Shown here: in pieces, positions 7,749 to 16,342 of the stretch
How positions within the stretch are numbered: position 1 is the first letter of the stretch
How the letters are laid out: each line of letters begins with the position of its first letter
From: a bacterium
GTDB taxonomy: Bacteria > Actinomycetota > Acidimicrobiia > Spongiisociales > UBA5794
Reading direction: 5' to 3'
NCBI GenBank assembly: GCA_024228555.1
Contig: JAAETI010000583.1
Location: 1 to 64,000 of the forward strand
DNA length: 64,000 nucleotides
Notes under the pieces: model-generated
What the model saw: the letters and a program-made list of their open reading frames with translations, nothing else
The model's database searches: none
What the model was told of the DNA's origin: nothing
Program-made: the position numbers and the translations under genes

Positions 7749-8628
7749 TTCTCCGCTCCTTGCTTATGAGCGCCTTGAACACGGCGGCGGTGTCCTCGTC
7801 ACCTAGACCGGCCGCCTGGGCTTTCTCGTTCAATCGCTGACCCGCCTTGCTGAATTCGAGATCGATACCGGCCGCATCGGCCATGGCCAGACCTAGCCCG
7901 ACGTCCTTGTGCAGATTGCTGACGGTGAAGTTCGGCGTGAACTCTTCCGCGACAACTTTGGGACCGAGTTCCTTGAACAGGTTGCTGACGGTGCCCGCCC
8001 CGCTGTGGACAATGGTGTCGAACAGGAGGCCGGGCTCCATCCCCACTCGCTCGGCCAAGGCGAACATCTCGGCGGTGACCGAGTTGATCGCCCCGAACAT
8101 CAGATTGTTCAGCAACTTCAGGGTATTGCCATGGCCGGATGGACCGATATGAACAACCCTCGAAGCAAATGCCTCGAGGATGGGCGTCACCGTTCGCAGG
8201 TGTTCCGGATCTCCGCCTGCCGGCAGCGTCCAATTTCCGCACCCCGCGGGTCGGCCCAGGATCGGGCAGTCGAGATAGCCGACCCCCAGCTCCGCAGCAG
8301 CCCTGGCATTCTCCTTCGAAGTCGTTGGATCAACCGTGCTGGTGTCAACGATCACCGACCCGGCTGCCATACCAGCGAGAAGGCAGTCCTCGCTGCCCCG
8401 GACTACGTCTGTAACGTGCTCGGGCCGGGGCAGGGAGATGAGGACTACTCGGCTGGTTTCCGCGACCTGGCGAGGCGAGACAGCCGTGGCGCACCCGATA
8501 CTGTGCGCGGACTCCAAGGCTGCGGCGCTCTTATCGAAGACCACCACGTTGTAGCCGTAGTCAACCAGCCTGGCCGCGATTGGGGCGCCCATAAGACCGC
8601 ACCCGACAAGACCAACCTGCCTCTTCAT
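7735..8628 (-). CDS. 3-hydroxyisobutyrate dehydrogenase-family reductase
   Basis: An NAD(P)-dependent oxidoreductase of about 297 residues from the beta-hydroxyacid dehydrogenase family. The Rossmann motif GLVGCGLMGAP is at 6-16. The family catalytic Lys is in GHGNTLKLLNNLMFG (Lys171). The substrate loop normally reading DAPVSGG is altered to DCPILGRPAG. The family includes 3-hydroxyisobutyrate dehydrogenase, tartronate semialdehyde reductase GarR and sulfolactaldehyde reductase YihU. Beside an aldolase and LarA, a role in reducing or oxidising a short aldehyde/hydroxyacid made by the pathway is likely. ATG 8628, with GGA seven bases upstream, is preferred to the GTG at 8631. Confidence 0.85.
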   Translation of the reverse strand: MKRQVGLVGCGLMGAPIAARLVDYGYNVVVFDKSAAALESAHSIGCATAVSPRQVAETSRVVLISLPRPEHVTDVVRGSEDCLLAGMAAGSVIVDTSTVDPTTSKENARAAAELGVGYLDCPILGRPAGCGNWTLPAGGDPEHLRTVTPILEAFASRVVHIGPSGHGNTLKLLNNLMFGAINSVTAEMFALAERVGMEPGLLFDTIVHSGAGTVSNLFKELGPKVVAEEFTPNFTVSNLHKDVGLGLAMADAAGIDLEFSKAGQRLNEKAQAAGLGDEDTAAVFKALISKERRSEAS

Positions 8629-8641
8629 CACAGTTTCCGTC

Positions 8642-9673
8642 TCAGCTCCTCGCCATCTCGAATTGGCTCTTCACGGCCTCCACGATCTGCCCCGCGTCGG
8701 GGATGAAAGCATCCTCGAGCGGCGGGCTGAATGGGATCGGCGTGTGGGGCCCGGTGACCATCTTGATCGGGCTGCGCAGCGAGGCGAACCCCTTGTCGGC
8801 GACCAGCGCACTGATGTCGGTCGGCAGAGAGCAGCGCGGGTGTGACTCATCGACGATGACCAGCCGGCCGGTCTTCTCCACCGATCCAAGAATCGTGTCC
8901 TCGTCCAGCGGCGAGTACGTGCGGGGATCGATGACCTCAGCCTCGATGCCCTCCTCGGCGAGGAGCTTGGCTGCATCCAACGCAGTGTGCACCATCTTCT
9001 GCACGCCAACGATAGTCACGTCCTTGCCCTCACGAGCGATACGCGCCACCCCAAACGGGATGGTGTACGGCTCTTCGGGAACATCGTCATCGAGCAGATA
9101 CAGGCGCTTGTGTTCCATGAATATGACCGGGTTGGGATCACGAATGGCGCTGAGCATCAGTCCCTTTGCGTCGCGTGCGGTGGAAGGTGCAACGACCTTC
9201 AGCCCGGGCACGTGGGTGTACAGCGAGTACAGGGTCTGCGAGTGCTCGGCACCCGCCCGGAAGCCTGCACCGGTAACAGTCCTGACCACGATCGGAACCG
9301 AGACCTTCCCGCCGTACATGTAGCGCAGCTTGGCCGCATGGTTGAGAAGCTGGTCAAACGAAGTGCCAATGAAGTCGGCGAACATGATCTCGACGATGGG
9401 CCGCATACCGACGAGCGAGGCGCCAATGGCGGCACCGACAAACCCGGTTTCCGCAATGGCTGTGTCGACGACCCGATCGCGGCCGAACTGGCCGAGCAGG
9501 TCTTTGGTAACGCCGAAGACCCCACCCCAGCAGTCGGTACCGTCCGGGTTGATGTCGTCACGGCCTGCACCGCCGGCGATGTCTTCGCCCATCAGCACGA
9601 TTCGACTGTCGGCCTCCATCTCCTGACGGAGAGCCTCGTTCAGAGCATCTTTGATATTGAGAGTACGTGTCAC
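8642..9673 (-). CDS. 2-oxoacid/acetoin dehydrogenase E1 beta subunit
   Basis: A 343-residue beta subunit of a thiamine-diphosphate-dependent E1 component. It carries LMGEDIAGGAG near the N-terminus, VVDTAIAETGFVGAAIGASL, EIMFADFIGTSFDQLLNHAA and GAEHSQTLYSLYTHVPGLKV, and ends with a typical transketolase C-domain (GRLVIVDESHPRCSL). The start is GTG 9673 after TAAGGAG. The alpha subunit precedes it by 9 bases. No E2 acyltransferase or E3 accompanies the pair, so it may borrow an E2/E3 from elsewhere or act on an aldehyde or ketol donor without forming an acyl-CoA. The substrate (acetoin, pyruvate or a branched 2-oxoacid) cannot be decided from motifs. Confidence 0.88.
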   Translation of the reverse strand: MTRTLNIKDALNEALRQEMEADSRIVLMGEDIAGGAGRDDINPDGTDCWGGVFGVTKDLLGQFGRDRVVDTAIAETGFVGAAIGASLVGMRPIVEIMFADFIGTSFDQLLNHAAKLRYMYGGKVSVPIVVRTVTGAGFRAGAEHSQTLYSLYTHVPGLKVVAPSTARDAKGLMLSAIRDPNPVIFMEHKRLYLLDDDVPEEPYTIPFGVARIAREGKDVTIVGVQKMVHTALDAAKLLAEEGIEAEVIDPRTYSPLDEDTILGSVEKTGRLVIVDESHPRCSLPTDISALVADKGFASLRSPIKMVTGPHTPIPFSPPLEDAFIPDAGQIVEAVKSQFEMARS

Positions 9674-9682
9674 GTCAGCTCC

Positions 9683-10645
9683 TTATGCGATCGGTGCGTA
9701 TACGTCGGTCGTCAGCTCCGACACGTCGGGCCACGGTGCCGCTATTGCGATATCGAACGCAGCTGCGACATCGGCAGCAGCCTGCTCGTCGATCGCATCC
9801 AGCTCGGCCGAGTCGATGATCCCTTCGACCGTCGCCCTGAACCTGAGCAAAGGATCCTGCTCCCGCCACCAGGCCTCTTCCTTCGCCGGCTTATACAGCT
9901 GGTTGTCGCCCTCGTACTGACCGCCATAGCGATACGTCATCGCCTCGATCAGGCTGGGTCCACCACCGCTGCGACCCCTGTCAATCGCTTCCTCCATGGC
10001 GTCGCGCACAGCAAGGACATCCATGCCGTCAACCTGCACCGCAGGTATGCCGTACGGAGCAGCCATCGCCGAGATCGACTCAGCGTTGAGGTGGTACTCG
10101 ATGTAGGTGCTTTCGGCATAGAGGTTGTTCTCGCAGACGAAGATCACCGGGCACTCGAAGAGTGCGGCAAAATCCAACGACTCGTGCCAAGCGCCTTGAT
10201 GGACGGCACCGTCGCCAAAAAAGGCAGCGGAGACGTTGTCCTTGCCGAGGTACTTGTAACCGTAGGCGACCCCGGTCGCGATCGGCAGACCTCCCGCCAC
10301 GATTCCCATGCCACCAATCATCCCGTAGTCCTGGTCGGCGACATGCATCGAGCCGCCTTTGCCACGGCACACGCCGTTGGCCTTGCCATAGACCTCACCT
10401 GCGAGCCCGTCGAGCGGGATATTGCGGGCAATGGCGTGCCCATGATTGCGGTAGGTGGACGTGAACCAGTCTTCATCGCGAAGCGGCGGAAGCACCCCAC
10501 AAGCCACTGCCTCCTGCCCTGAGTAGGTGTGGAGGAAGCCGTCAGCTTCGTTGTTGGCGGCCACGGTGGCCACACGATCCTCAAAACGGCGGATGCGCAC
10601 CATTCGAGTCCATAGATCGATAAGGGTGTCTCTTCCAACGGTCAT
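9683..10645 (-). CDS. 2-oxoacid/acetoin dehydrogenase E1 alpha subunit
   Basis: The alpha subunit carries the thiamine diphosphate site: GDGAVHQGAWHESL at about 144-157, closing with CENN at 171-174. Other conserved parts are RIRRFEDRV, HTYSGQEAVACGV, RNHGHAIAR and CRGKGGSMHVAD, the last typical of acetoin and pyruvate dehydrogenase alpha chains. ATG 10663 overlaps the phosphorylase stop (ATGA), but ATG 10645 has a clear GAAGGAG six bases upstream, so I chose it. With the beta gene it forms a heterotetrameric E1. Placement between nucleoside-processing and LarA genes suggests it handles a carbon fragment from the same pathway. Confidence 0.88.
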   Translation of the reverse strand: MTVGRDTLIDLWTRMVRIRRFEDRVATVAANNEADGFLHTYSGQEAVACGVLPPLRDEDWFTSTYRNHGHAIARNIPLDGLAGEVYGKANGVCRGKGGSMHVADQDYGMIGGMGIVAGGLPIATGVAYGYKYLGKDNVSAAFFGDGAVHQGAWHESLDFAALFECPVIFVCENNLYAESTYIEYHLNAESISAMAAPYGIPAVQVDGMDVLAVRDAMEEAIDRGRSGGGPSLIEAMTYRYGGQYEGDNQLYKPAKEEAWWREQDPLLRFRATVEGIIDSAELDAIDEQAAADVAAAFDIAIAAPWPDVSELTTDVYAPIA

Positions 10646-10659
10646 CGTGTTCTCCTTCG

Positions 10660-11418
10660 TCATAGTCCGTCCACCAGCTGCAGAGCGGTGGAAAAAATGG
10701 CTTCGTAGCTTCGGTCGAATTCCTCCTGGTGCGCCGGCTCGAGCGGATCGAGGAAGCTGCGACCACGGAGCAGCTCGTCCCAGACGACCAGCATTGAAAC
10801 GGCTGCCATGTCGAAGTAGGTGGCAGCTGCCAGGGTGGTGGCCGTTTCCATGTCCACAGAGCGATAGCCGGCTTGGTGCCAGTCCTCAACCATTCGTCCA
10901 TCTTGCGCAAAGATCGAATACCAGGTGAGGTGGGTGCCACCGTGCACCACGTGGCCCTGATTGGCGAGCAACGCCCGCGCTGTGTCGCTCCACTGGGGAG
11001 TCGACCGGATGCTGTCGCCCGCACCGTAGATGTGGGCAATCCCTTCCTCGCAGACGGCCGTGTCGGGGACGACAATGTCGCCGGGATTCAAATCTCCCTG
11101 CAGACCCCCGCACGAGCCAATCTGTATGGCCAAGTCGGCACCGAGCGCCCCGAACAGATGGGCAACCTCGACGGCTCGAGGGGCTCCGTAGGCGCAGCAG
11201 TAGGCAACCGGTTTGCCATGCCACCTGCCCAAAAAAATGTCGGGAAAAGGTAGCTCGATGACATTCTCGAGAAGAGACAGGCGCTCCCCGGTCCGCAGTT
11301 CCCGCCACCAGGTCCCTTCACTGATCACCGCAACGGGGAGTTCATGGTCTTCGAGACCGAGCGCAGCCTGCCACTGGTCTGCGGTCAGATCCATGATCGA
11401 CCGATACGCTCCACTCAC
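10660..11418 (-). CDS. Nucleoside phosphorylase-family protein
   Basis: This 252-residue PNP/UDP phosphorylase-superfamily protein would split a nucleoside with phosphate into base and sugar-1-phosphate. Support: LPFPDIFLGRWHGKPVAYCC, then ADLAIQIGSCGGLQ and GDIVVPDTAVCEEGIAHIYG, and YRSVDMETATTLAAATYFDM, where the Met-Glu pair normally contacts the ribose hydroxyls. The position that is usually VSD, which reads the base in purine enzymes, is VVWDELL here, so base preference is unclear. GTG 11418 shares its first base with the TAG of the upstream gene (TAGTG). It stands next to a nucleoside hydrolase, an unusual double provision for the same bond. Confidence 0.8.
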   Translation of the reverse strand: MSGAYRSIMDLTADQWQAALGLEDHELPVAVISEGTWWRELRTGERLSLLENVIELPFPDIFLGRWHGKPVAYCCAYGAPRAVEVAHLFGALGADLAIQIGSCGGLQGDLNPGDIVVPDTAVCEEGIAHIYGAGDSIRSTPQWSDTARALLANQGHVVHGGTHLTWYSIFAQDGRMVEDWHQAGYRSVDMETATTLAAATYFDMAAVSMLVVWDELLRGRSFLDPLEPAHQEEFDRSYEAIFSTALQLVDGL

Positions 11419-12521
11419 TACCGGTTCTCCTCCAGCTTCCGGAAGAAGTCTCGGAAGATCGCATCGCGGTCGATGTCATATGACTCGAGCATGAGCCGCT
11501 CCGGTCCGGGTGCCGGCACCCAGAACAGACCCTCGTCAAGGGTCGGTGTCGGGGCCAGCTCGGAGGGGACCCAGGCGGGGTTCAGCAGCCAGGCGATGGT
11601 GATCAGATCCCACATCACCCAGGTCCGCCCGAAATGGTCGTAGATACCGCGCTGGGCATGAAGCGGATTGTTGGTATACAGGTGATAGAGGTAGTCACCA
11701 ATCGCACCCCTGCCTCGGACCCATTCCTCCATCTCAGGTAGCGAGATCCGGAGTTGCGCGCCCATGTAGAAGCCAGGGAAGTAGATGAGCGGAACTCCGC
11801 TGTCAAAGAGGACATGCGTTGCAGCAACGTCCTGTTCAAGGTTCAGACCACCTCGATTGGATCGCGGGCACCAACTGGGATAGCTGGCAGTCCACATCAC
11901 GACGATGCGCTCGATGATTCTGGGCTCCTTGACGATCGCCGAGGCGACGTTGGTGACACAACCGATTGCCACCACATACAGCGGGTCATCAGCAGGGCTG
12001 CTCATTGCCAACTCGATCAGCCGATCCACAGCGGGGCTTTCCACCGGCGTGTCGACTGACGTCATGTAGCCGGGTGAGCCGCGAAAGACCATACCCTCCG
12101 CCGAAGCACCGACGAGGTCGTAGATCTTCAGGATCTCCTCGTAGCTCTGCTCCATGCCCTCATCGGGACCGACGAACTCGATCGTTGCGGGATCGACTCC
12201 GGCGGCCCGCAGCCTGGTTGCCCAGCTCAGGGACGAGTCGATCAGACCGGTCTCGGCGCTCTGGTCCGCGGCGCCCTGATCCAGCGCCGCAGATGCCTCG
12301 AGCAGGCCCGCTCGGCGATGGGCGAATGAGTAGGGCTCGGCCAGCACAGCCTGAATATCGAGGGCGTCGGTCGACTGCAACGCCCAGGCCAGCGTGAACT
12401 GGTCATCGATCTCGTTGGCCGTGTCGGTATCGATCACTACCCGGGGGCGTCCGCCTGGGATGGCGAGTCGTTGTGCCCTGAGCTCGGGCGAGATCGTGGG
12501 ATAAGTACTGGGAGAAGTCAC
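11418..12521 (-). CDS. Inosine-uridine-preferring nucleoside hydrolase-family protein
   Basis: This 367-residue protein of the calcium-dependent nucleoside hydrolase family cleaves N-glycosidic bonds to free base and sugar. The metal motif DTDTANEIDDQF lies near residues 31-42, the family DxDxxxxxDD. LYVVAIGCVTNVASAI and the later His-rich part (NNPLHAQRGIYDHFGRTW) also fit, although the C-terminal third is unlike the canonical IunH proteins. GTG 12521 overlaps the aldolase TGA (GTGA). Homologues of this subgroup can act on non-nucleoside ribosides, so the real substrate may be a modified glycoside imported by the operon's transporter. Confidence 0.78.
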   Translation of the reverse strand: MTSPSTYPTISPELRAQRLAIPGGRPRVVIDTDTANEIDDQFTLAWALQSTDALDIQAVLAEPYSFAHRRAGLLEASAALDQGAADQSAETGLIDSSLSWATRLRAAGVDPATIEFVGPDEGMEQSYEEILKIYDLVGASAEGMVFRGSPGYMTSVDTPVESPAVDRLIELAMSSPADDPLYVVAIGCVTNVASAIVKEPRIIERIVVMWTASYPSWCPRSNRGGLNLEQDVAATHVLFDSGVPLIYFPGFYMGAQLRISLPEMEEWVRGRGAIGDYLYHLYTNNPLHAQRGIYDHFGRTWVMWDLITIAWLLNPAWVPSELAPTPTLDEGLFWVPAPGPERLMLESYDIDRDAIFRDFFRKLEENR

Positions 12522-13456
12522 AACCCAATCCTCCTGTTGTCGTTGTTGTACCAATGTGTCCACGGGGTGGCGGCACCGCTCGCAATGTCGGTGAGGGTGG
12601 ACATCCTTCTTCTCGCCTCAGCGAATGCAGTGTCACCCTCGGCAGCGCCTTCTGCCACAAGGTTCTGCCATACCGCCCGCCCGGCTACGTAGCCCGAGGC
12701 ACCGGACTCACACGCAACCTCTAGCTGGGCGGCAAAGGTGTCGAAGTCGGTGCCGGCCGAGAGCAGCGTCCAGGGTCGCGGACTCGCCTCGCTGAGCTCC
12801 ACGCAGGCTTCACGCCACTCCGAGGGGACATCGGCTGTCGAGGGGAACTCCAGCTTCAGGACGTCTGGACCAAGAGCTCCGATCTGGCGTGCCGATTCGA
12901 CGACAATCGGCCGCCGATCCGCCTGCGATGACGGAACCGACAGCGGCTCGGCGAGCAGCGGGACATCCGCCTCAGCACATGCGGCGACGAGATCAGCAAC
13001 AAACTGGTCGGCTTCGTCAGTCGATCCGAAAGGGTCGTACCAGAAGGAGCATTTGATCGCCTTCGCTCCGGCATCGACTGCCCGAGCCACATCCCATCCG
13101 GCAAAGAGCCGCGGTGGCTTCCCGGGTGTGGCGTAGTCGCCATCCTCGACACCCAGCATCAACCCGGCGCCCGCAAGCAGGCTCGGGTCGTCGGAGAACG
13201 GCTGTAGCCCGATGACGGGATCGAGCAGGACTCCGGATGCACGACTACCCAGGGCATCGACCAACCGCACTTTGGTTTGGGCAAGCTCGTCGGAAGCAAC
13301 GCTACCGGGGTCTTCGGGACTGAGTAGCGCGGCGAGAGCCCCAAGGTGGTCGACTGCAAGAACCGCAAACACGCCAACCGAAGTGGACACCGCGCGGAGA
13401 CCTGCCTCTTTCCCTGTGGAACGTGAAGTTGCGCGAGGTTCCGGCTGGTCACTCAC
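12518..13456 (-). CDS. LacD/YihT-family class I aldolase
   Basis: A 312-residue TIM-barrel aldolase of the tagatose-1,6-bisphosphate (LacD)/sulfofructose-1-phosphate (YihT) family. LAVDHLGALAALL near 33-45, GVLLDPVIGL near 75-84 and DVLKLEFP near 198-205 are the family landmarks. Lys201 of DVLKLE is the expected Schiff-base residue. Family enzymes cut ketose 1-phosphates to dihydroxyacetone phosphate plus an aldehyde, which fits the isomerase, epimerase and DhaKL kinase upstream. The reductase at 7735-8628 could process the aldehyde. GTG 13456 overlaps the ATPase TGA (GTGA). Which aldehyde is released is unknown. Confidence 0.82.
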   Translation of the reverse strand: MSDQPEPRATSRSTGKEAGLRAVSTSVGVFAVLAVDHLGALAALLSPEDPGSVASDELAQTKVRLVDALGSRASGVLLDPVIGLQPFSDDPSLLAGAGLMLGVEDGDYATPGKPPRLFAGWDVARAVDAGAKAIKCSFWYDPFGSTDEADQFVADLVAACAEADVPLLAEPLSVPSSQADRRPIVVESARQIGALGPDVLKLEFPSTADVPSEWREACVELSEASPRPWTLLSAGTDFDTFAAQLEVACESGASGYVAGRAVWQNLVAEGAAEGDTAFAEARRRMSTLTDIASGAATPWTHWYNNDNRRIGL

Positions 13457-14526
13457 GAAGCAACGGCCCCCTCCTCGCTGGAATCGTCCCTGACAATCCA
13501 CAGGTGCTCACGGGGAAGGCGAAGCATGACGGTCTCGCCATCCTTGGGCATGAACGCGGCCGAAGTCTGCACGTTCCACGTTTCGTCACCGATGCGAGCT
13601 TCGAGCTGGGTGTAGCTACCCATATAGATCACCGACTCGATGGTGGCCGGCACGACGTTCCCCTCTGTCGAGCCGTCCAGCACCGGCTGCACTTCCTCGG
13701 GTCGGACTGTTAGGACAACATGCCCACTCCCCTCGGGAACTAGATCCGGGTCGACCTCAACATCTCCAACCGACGTTGTCACGACGTTCCCCGTGCGTTG
13801 CCCGGGCAAGAAGTTGGAGTTGCGGAAGAACTGGGCCACTCGGGCGGTTGCCGGGCGCTTGTAGAACGAGTTCGGCTCGCCTACTTGCTGGACCACGCCG
13901 TCAAACATGAGGGCAACCCGGTCGGCCAGCATCACGGCCTCTTCCTGATCGTGAGTCACGAATATCGCTGTGATCCCCAGCTCGCGCTGGATGGTCCGTA
14001 TCAGGTGTCGCATCGTGATCCGCAGATTCGCGTCGAGATTCGCCAACGGCTCGTCCAACAAGAGCACCTGGGGATGAACCACCAGGGCTCGCGCCAGCGC
14101 CACTCGCTGTTGCTGGCCGCCAGAAAGCTCATGTGCCTTGCGATCCCCCAAGCCCGGTAGTTCCACGAGCTCCAGGATCTCGTCGACCCGTCGCGCAATC
14201 TCCGGCTTCTCAACTCCGGCCATCTTGAGACCGAAGCCGACGTTGTCGGCAACGTTCATCGTCGGGAACAGCAGATGCTTCTGGAAGACCATGACTGCGC
14301 CACGGCGCTCGGTTGGTATTCCAACCACAGACTCACCGTCAAACAGCACGTCACCCGAGGTCGGCTGAATGAGACCGGTGATCATGCGGAGCGTTGTCGT
14401 CTTGCCACAACCGGATGGGCCGAGGAAGGCCACCATCTCACCCGAGGCGATTTCCAGATTCAGATCTCTGACGGCCAGATGGTCACCGAACCGTCGTGAT
14501 AGGTGTTTGAGTACTACGTTTGTCAT
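13453..14526 (-). CDS. YnjD-like ABC importer ATPase
   Basis: The ATP-binding subunit, about 357 residues, of the operon's importer. Walker A is GPSGCGKTT, the Q-loop follows, the signature is LSGGQQQRVALARAL, Walker B is VLLLDEPLANLD and the switch His is in FVTHDQEEAV. A C-terminal TOBE-like domain (VLTVRPEEVQPVLDG to the end) places it with the PotA/UgpC-type importers. ATG 14526 overlaps the permease stop as ATGA. Longer reading to an upstream start would overlap the permease gene and adds no domain. The two permeases and the binding protein lie directly upstream in order. Confidence 0.92.
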   Translation of the reverse strand: MTNVVLKHLSRRFGDHLAVRDLNLEIASGEMVAFLGPSGCGKTTTLRMITGLIQPTSGDVLFDGESVVGIPTERRGAVMVFQKHLLFPTMNVADNVGFGLKMAGVEKPEIARRVDEILELVELPGLGDRKAHELSGGQQQRVALARALVVHPQVLLLDEPLANLDANLRITMRHLIRTIQRELGITAIFVTHDQEEAVMLADRVALMFDGVVQQVGEPNSFYKRPATARVAQFFRNSNFLPGQRTGNVVTTSVGDVEVDPDLVPEGSGHVVLTVRPEEVQPVLDGSTEGNVVPATIESVIYMGSYTQLEARIGDETWNVQTSAAFMPKDGETVMLRLPREHLWIVRDDSSEEGAVAS

Positions 14527-15398
14527 ATTTTTCCAAAACCTCCCATGACACTTGACTCGCGGCTCAGCTGACGCGAAGTCATAATCAGAACGAGAATTGC
14601 CGGTGCCACGAACACGAGGCTGATCGCCGCAGCAACTGAGTGGTTGGCTCCGCTCAGGAACGGGAACAGCACCAACGGCAGCGTGATGAAGGATCCGCCA
14701 CCGATAAGCAGTGTTGTGACGTATTGGCTCCAAGAGATGAGGAACGTGAACATCGAAGCCACCAGCAACCCCGAAGAAATCGCTGGGAAAGTCACATACC
14801 TGAACACGTGCCACCGGTTGGCCCCGAGCGTTCGTGCTGTCTCCTCGAGCGCTGTGCCGTAGTTGGCGAAGACGCTCGCCATGACAAGGATGAAGTAGGG
14901 AATTGATGGGATCAGGTGAACCAGAGCGACTCCGAATAGTGAATCGGTCAGATTCATCCGAATGAATATCTGGTGGATTCCCATCGTGGCGACAAGTGGT
15001 GGAACGATGATGGGCATCATCAGAATCCATTCGACTGTCGACTTGGCGCGGAAATCATGCTGGCCCAGGGCACGCGCCGCCGGCAACCCCACGATGATGG
15101 CCAGGATCGTGACAAGAACCGCGGCCTGAGTGCTGTTCCACAAACCCTCGAGCACACGCGACGAGTCGTCAACAACATATGACCATGCCCGCATCGACCA
15201 TTCGGACGGAAGAAGGTCGGGGTAGTTCCAGCGGAAGGCGAAAGACCACACCAGAAGCGAAATCATCGGCAAGCCGACTGCGAGCAGGATCGAGACGATT
15301 GCTAGCCGCCTAGCCCATCGTGTCGCTATGGGTGGCTTCTCTTTCTCCTCGATGTACTCGGGAGCTGCTTGTGTGGTGTCTTTGACATCAGTAGTCAT
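14523..15398 (-). CDS. ABC importer permease 2 (YnjC second-half type)
   Basis: A 291-residue membrane protein with about six helices, the first at IVSILLAVGLPMISLLVWSF. The EAA loop that contacts the ATPase reads EETARTLGANRWHVFRYVTFP. The binding-protein-dependent permease fold is therefore clear. In E. coli the corresponding transporter has one fused protein, YnjC, with two such domains. Here the two domains are separate genes four bases apart. ATG 15398 begins directly after the first permease. Confidence 0.9.
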   Translation of the reverse strand: MTTDVKDTTQAAPEYIEEKEKPPIATRWARRLAIVSILLAVGLPMISLLVWSFAFRWNYPDLLPSEWSMRAWSYVVDDSSRVLEGLWNSTQAAVLVTILAIIVGLPAARALGQHDFRAKSTVEWILMMPIIVPPLVATMGIHQIFIRMNLTDSLFGVALVHLIPSIPYFILVMASVFANYGTALEETARTLGANRWHVFRYVTFPAISSGLLVASMFTFLISWSQYVTTLLIGGGSFITLPLVLFPFLSGANHSVAAAISLVFVAPAILVLIMTSRQLSRESSVMGGFGKI

Positions 15399-15402
15399 GA
15401 CA

Positions 15403-16314
15403 TCACCTCTTCACCGCGTACTGTGCCAATCGCCTGTATGCGATCAGCAGGAGCAACGCCACAATCGCCAGCACGACACTGATGGCCATGGCCTCTGGTC
15501 TCAGTGCGAGGTCTGGATCCTGGTACTGACGGAATGCGACGACCGGAAGCGTCGCGGGGAAACGTACTCCGAGAAGCAGAGGTATCTCATAGCTGGCGAA
15601 GGTAAACGCAAAGATGATGATCGAAGTCGAGAGAATCCCCGGCATGATCAGTGGTAGAAGCACATGGAAGAATCGCTGCCGCCCGTTGGCACCAAGTGTT
15701 CGCGCCTGCTCCTCGTACTGAGGGCCGACGCTCTGGAGAATCGCCAACACAACAAGGCCAACGAAAGGAATCTCCTTCCATAGGAAGGTCAGGATGATGG
15801 CAATGCCGGCCTCATCGAAAACCATGACCGGAAAGTCGGCCGGTACCTCGATTACGCCAAGCGAATAGGCAAGCCGGGCGAACAGACCGCTCTGGGTTAC
15901 CAGAAGGACGATCCCGCTCGCCGCTACCAGATGCGGTACCGGAAGAGGAATCTGAAATAGGAATGTTGCCAGCCGGCTGCCACGGAAGTTGTGGCGAAGC
16001 ACCAGAGCGAAGGCAACCGCAAGGATCGAGGACAGTACCGTTGCTGTGGCCGCGATTCGGAACGTGAGCCAGAGTGAGCGAAGGAAGTTGGGGTCGGTGA
16101 GCACCGACCTGTAGTAGTCGAAGGTGAACTCATTGAGCCCGATCGCCGGGAAGTAGCCGAAGCTCTGCCCCGCCCCGACCAGGATGCCCCCGCCAAAGAG
16201 CAGCAGGATTATCGCCAAAGCGGGCGTGAGCATCAGTGGGATCTTCAATCGGCTCCGCAGCGGCTCACGTCTCACCGCGCCGATCGGCTCGCTTGTCTCG
16301 ACCAGGTCGCTCAT
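15403..16314 (-). CDS. ABC importer permease 1 (YnjC first-half type)
   Basis: A 303-residue permease with about six membrane helices. The first is LTPALAIILLLFGGGILVGAG. A long outward loop follows (GLNEFTFDYYRSVLTDPNFL), and the EAA loop is EEQARTLGANGRQRFFHVLLP. It pairs with the next gene to form the channel. Its start at ATG 16314 lies after AAAGGGTG, which can pair with a nearby AAAGG/CCTTT arm (16325-16337), so initiation may be held back relative to the binding protein. Confidence 0.9.
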   Translation of the reverse strand: MSDLVETSEPIGAVRREPLRSRLKIPLMLTPALAIILLLFGGGILVGAGQSFGYFPAIGLNEFTFDYYRSVLTDPNFLRSLWLTFRIAATATVLSSILAVAFALVLRHNFRGSRLATFLFQIPLPVPHLVAASGIVLLVTQSGLFARLAYSLGVIEVPADFPVMVFDEAGIAIILTFLWKEIPFVGLVVLAILQSVGPQYEEQARTLGANGRQRFFHVLLPLIMPGILSTSIIIFAFTFASYEIPLLLGVRFPATLPVVAFRQYQDPDLALRPEAMAISVVLAIVALLLLIAYRRLAQYAVKR

Positions 16315-16324
16315 CGTCTTTCAC

Positions 16325-16337
16325 CCTTTCGCAAAGG
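16325..16337 (-). promoter_or_regulatory. Small hairpin over the permease ribosome site
   Basis: CCTTT (16325-16329), loop CGC, AAAGG (16333-16337). On the minus strand the arm nearest the permease start is the AAAGG ribosome site itself. Pairing would lower translation of the permease. The stem is only five base pairs, so this is tentative. Confidence 0.3.
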
Positions 16338-16342
16338 AGGGT

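Noticed and set aside
8987-10522. 511-codon open frame on the plus strand opposite the E1 genes
   Set aside because: It is the reverse shadow of well-supported E1 alpha and beta genes. His/Arg/Asp-rich text without motifs.
14527-15030. Long N-terminal extension of the importer ATPase
   Set aside because: It lies inside the permease gene and adds low-complexity His/Arg text. The ATGA overlap marks the true start.
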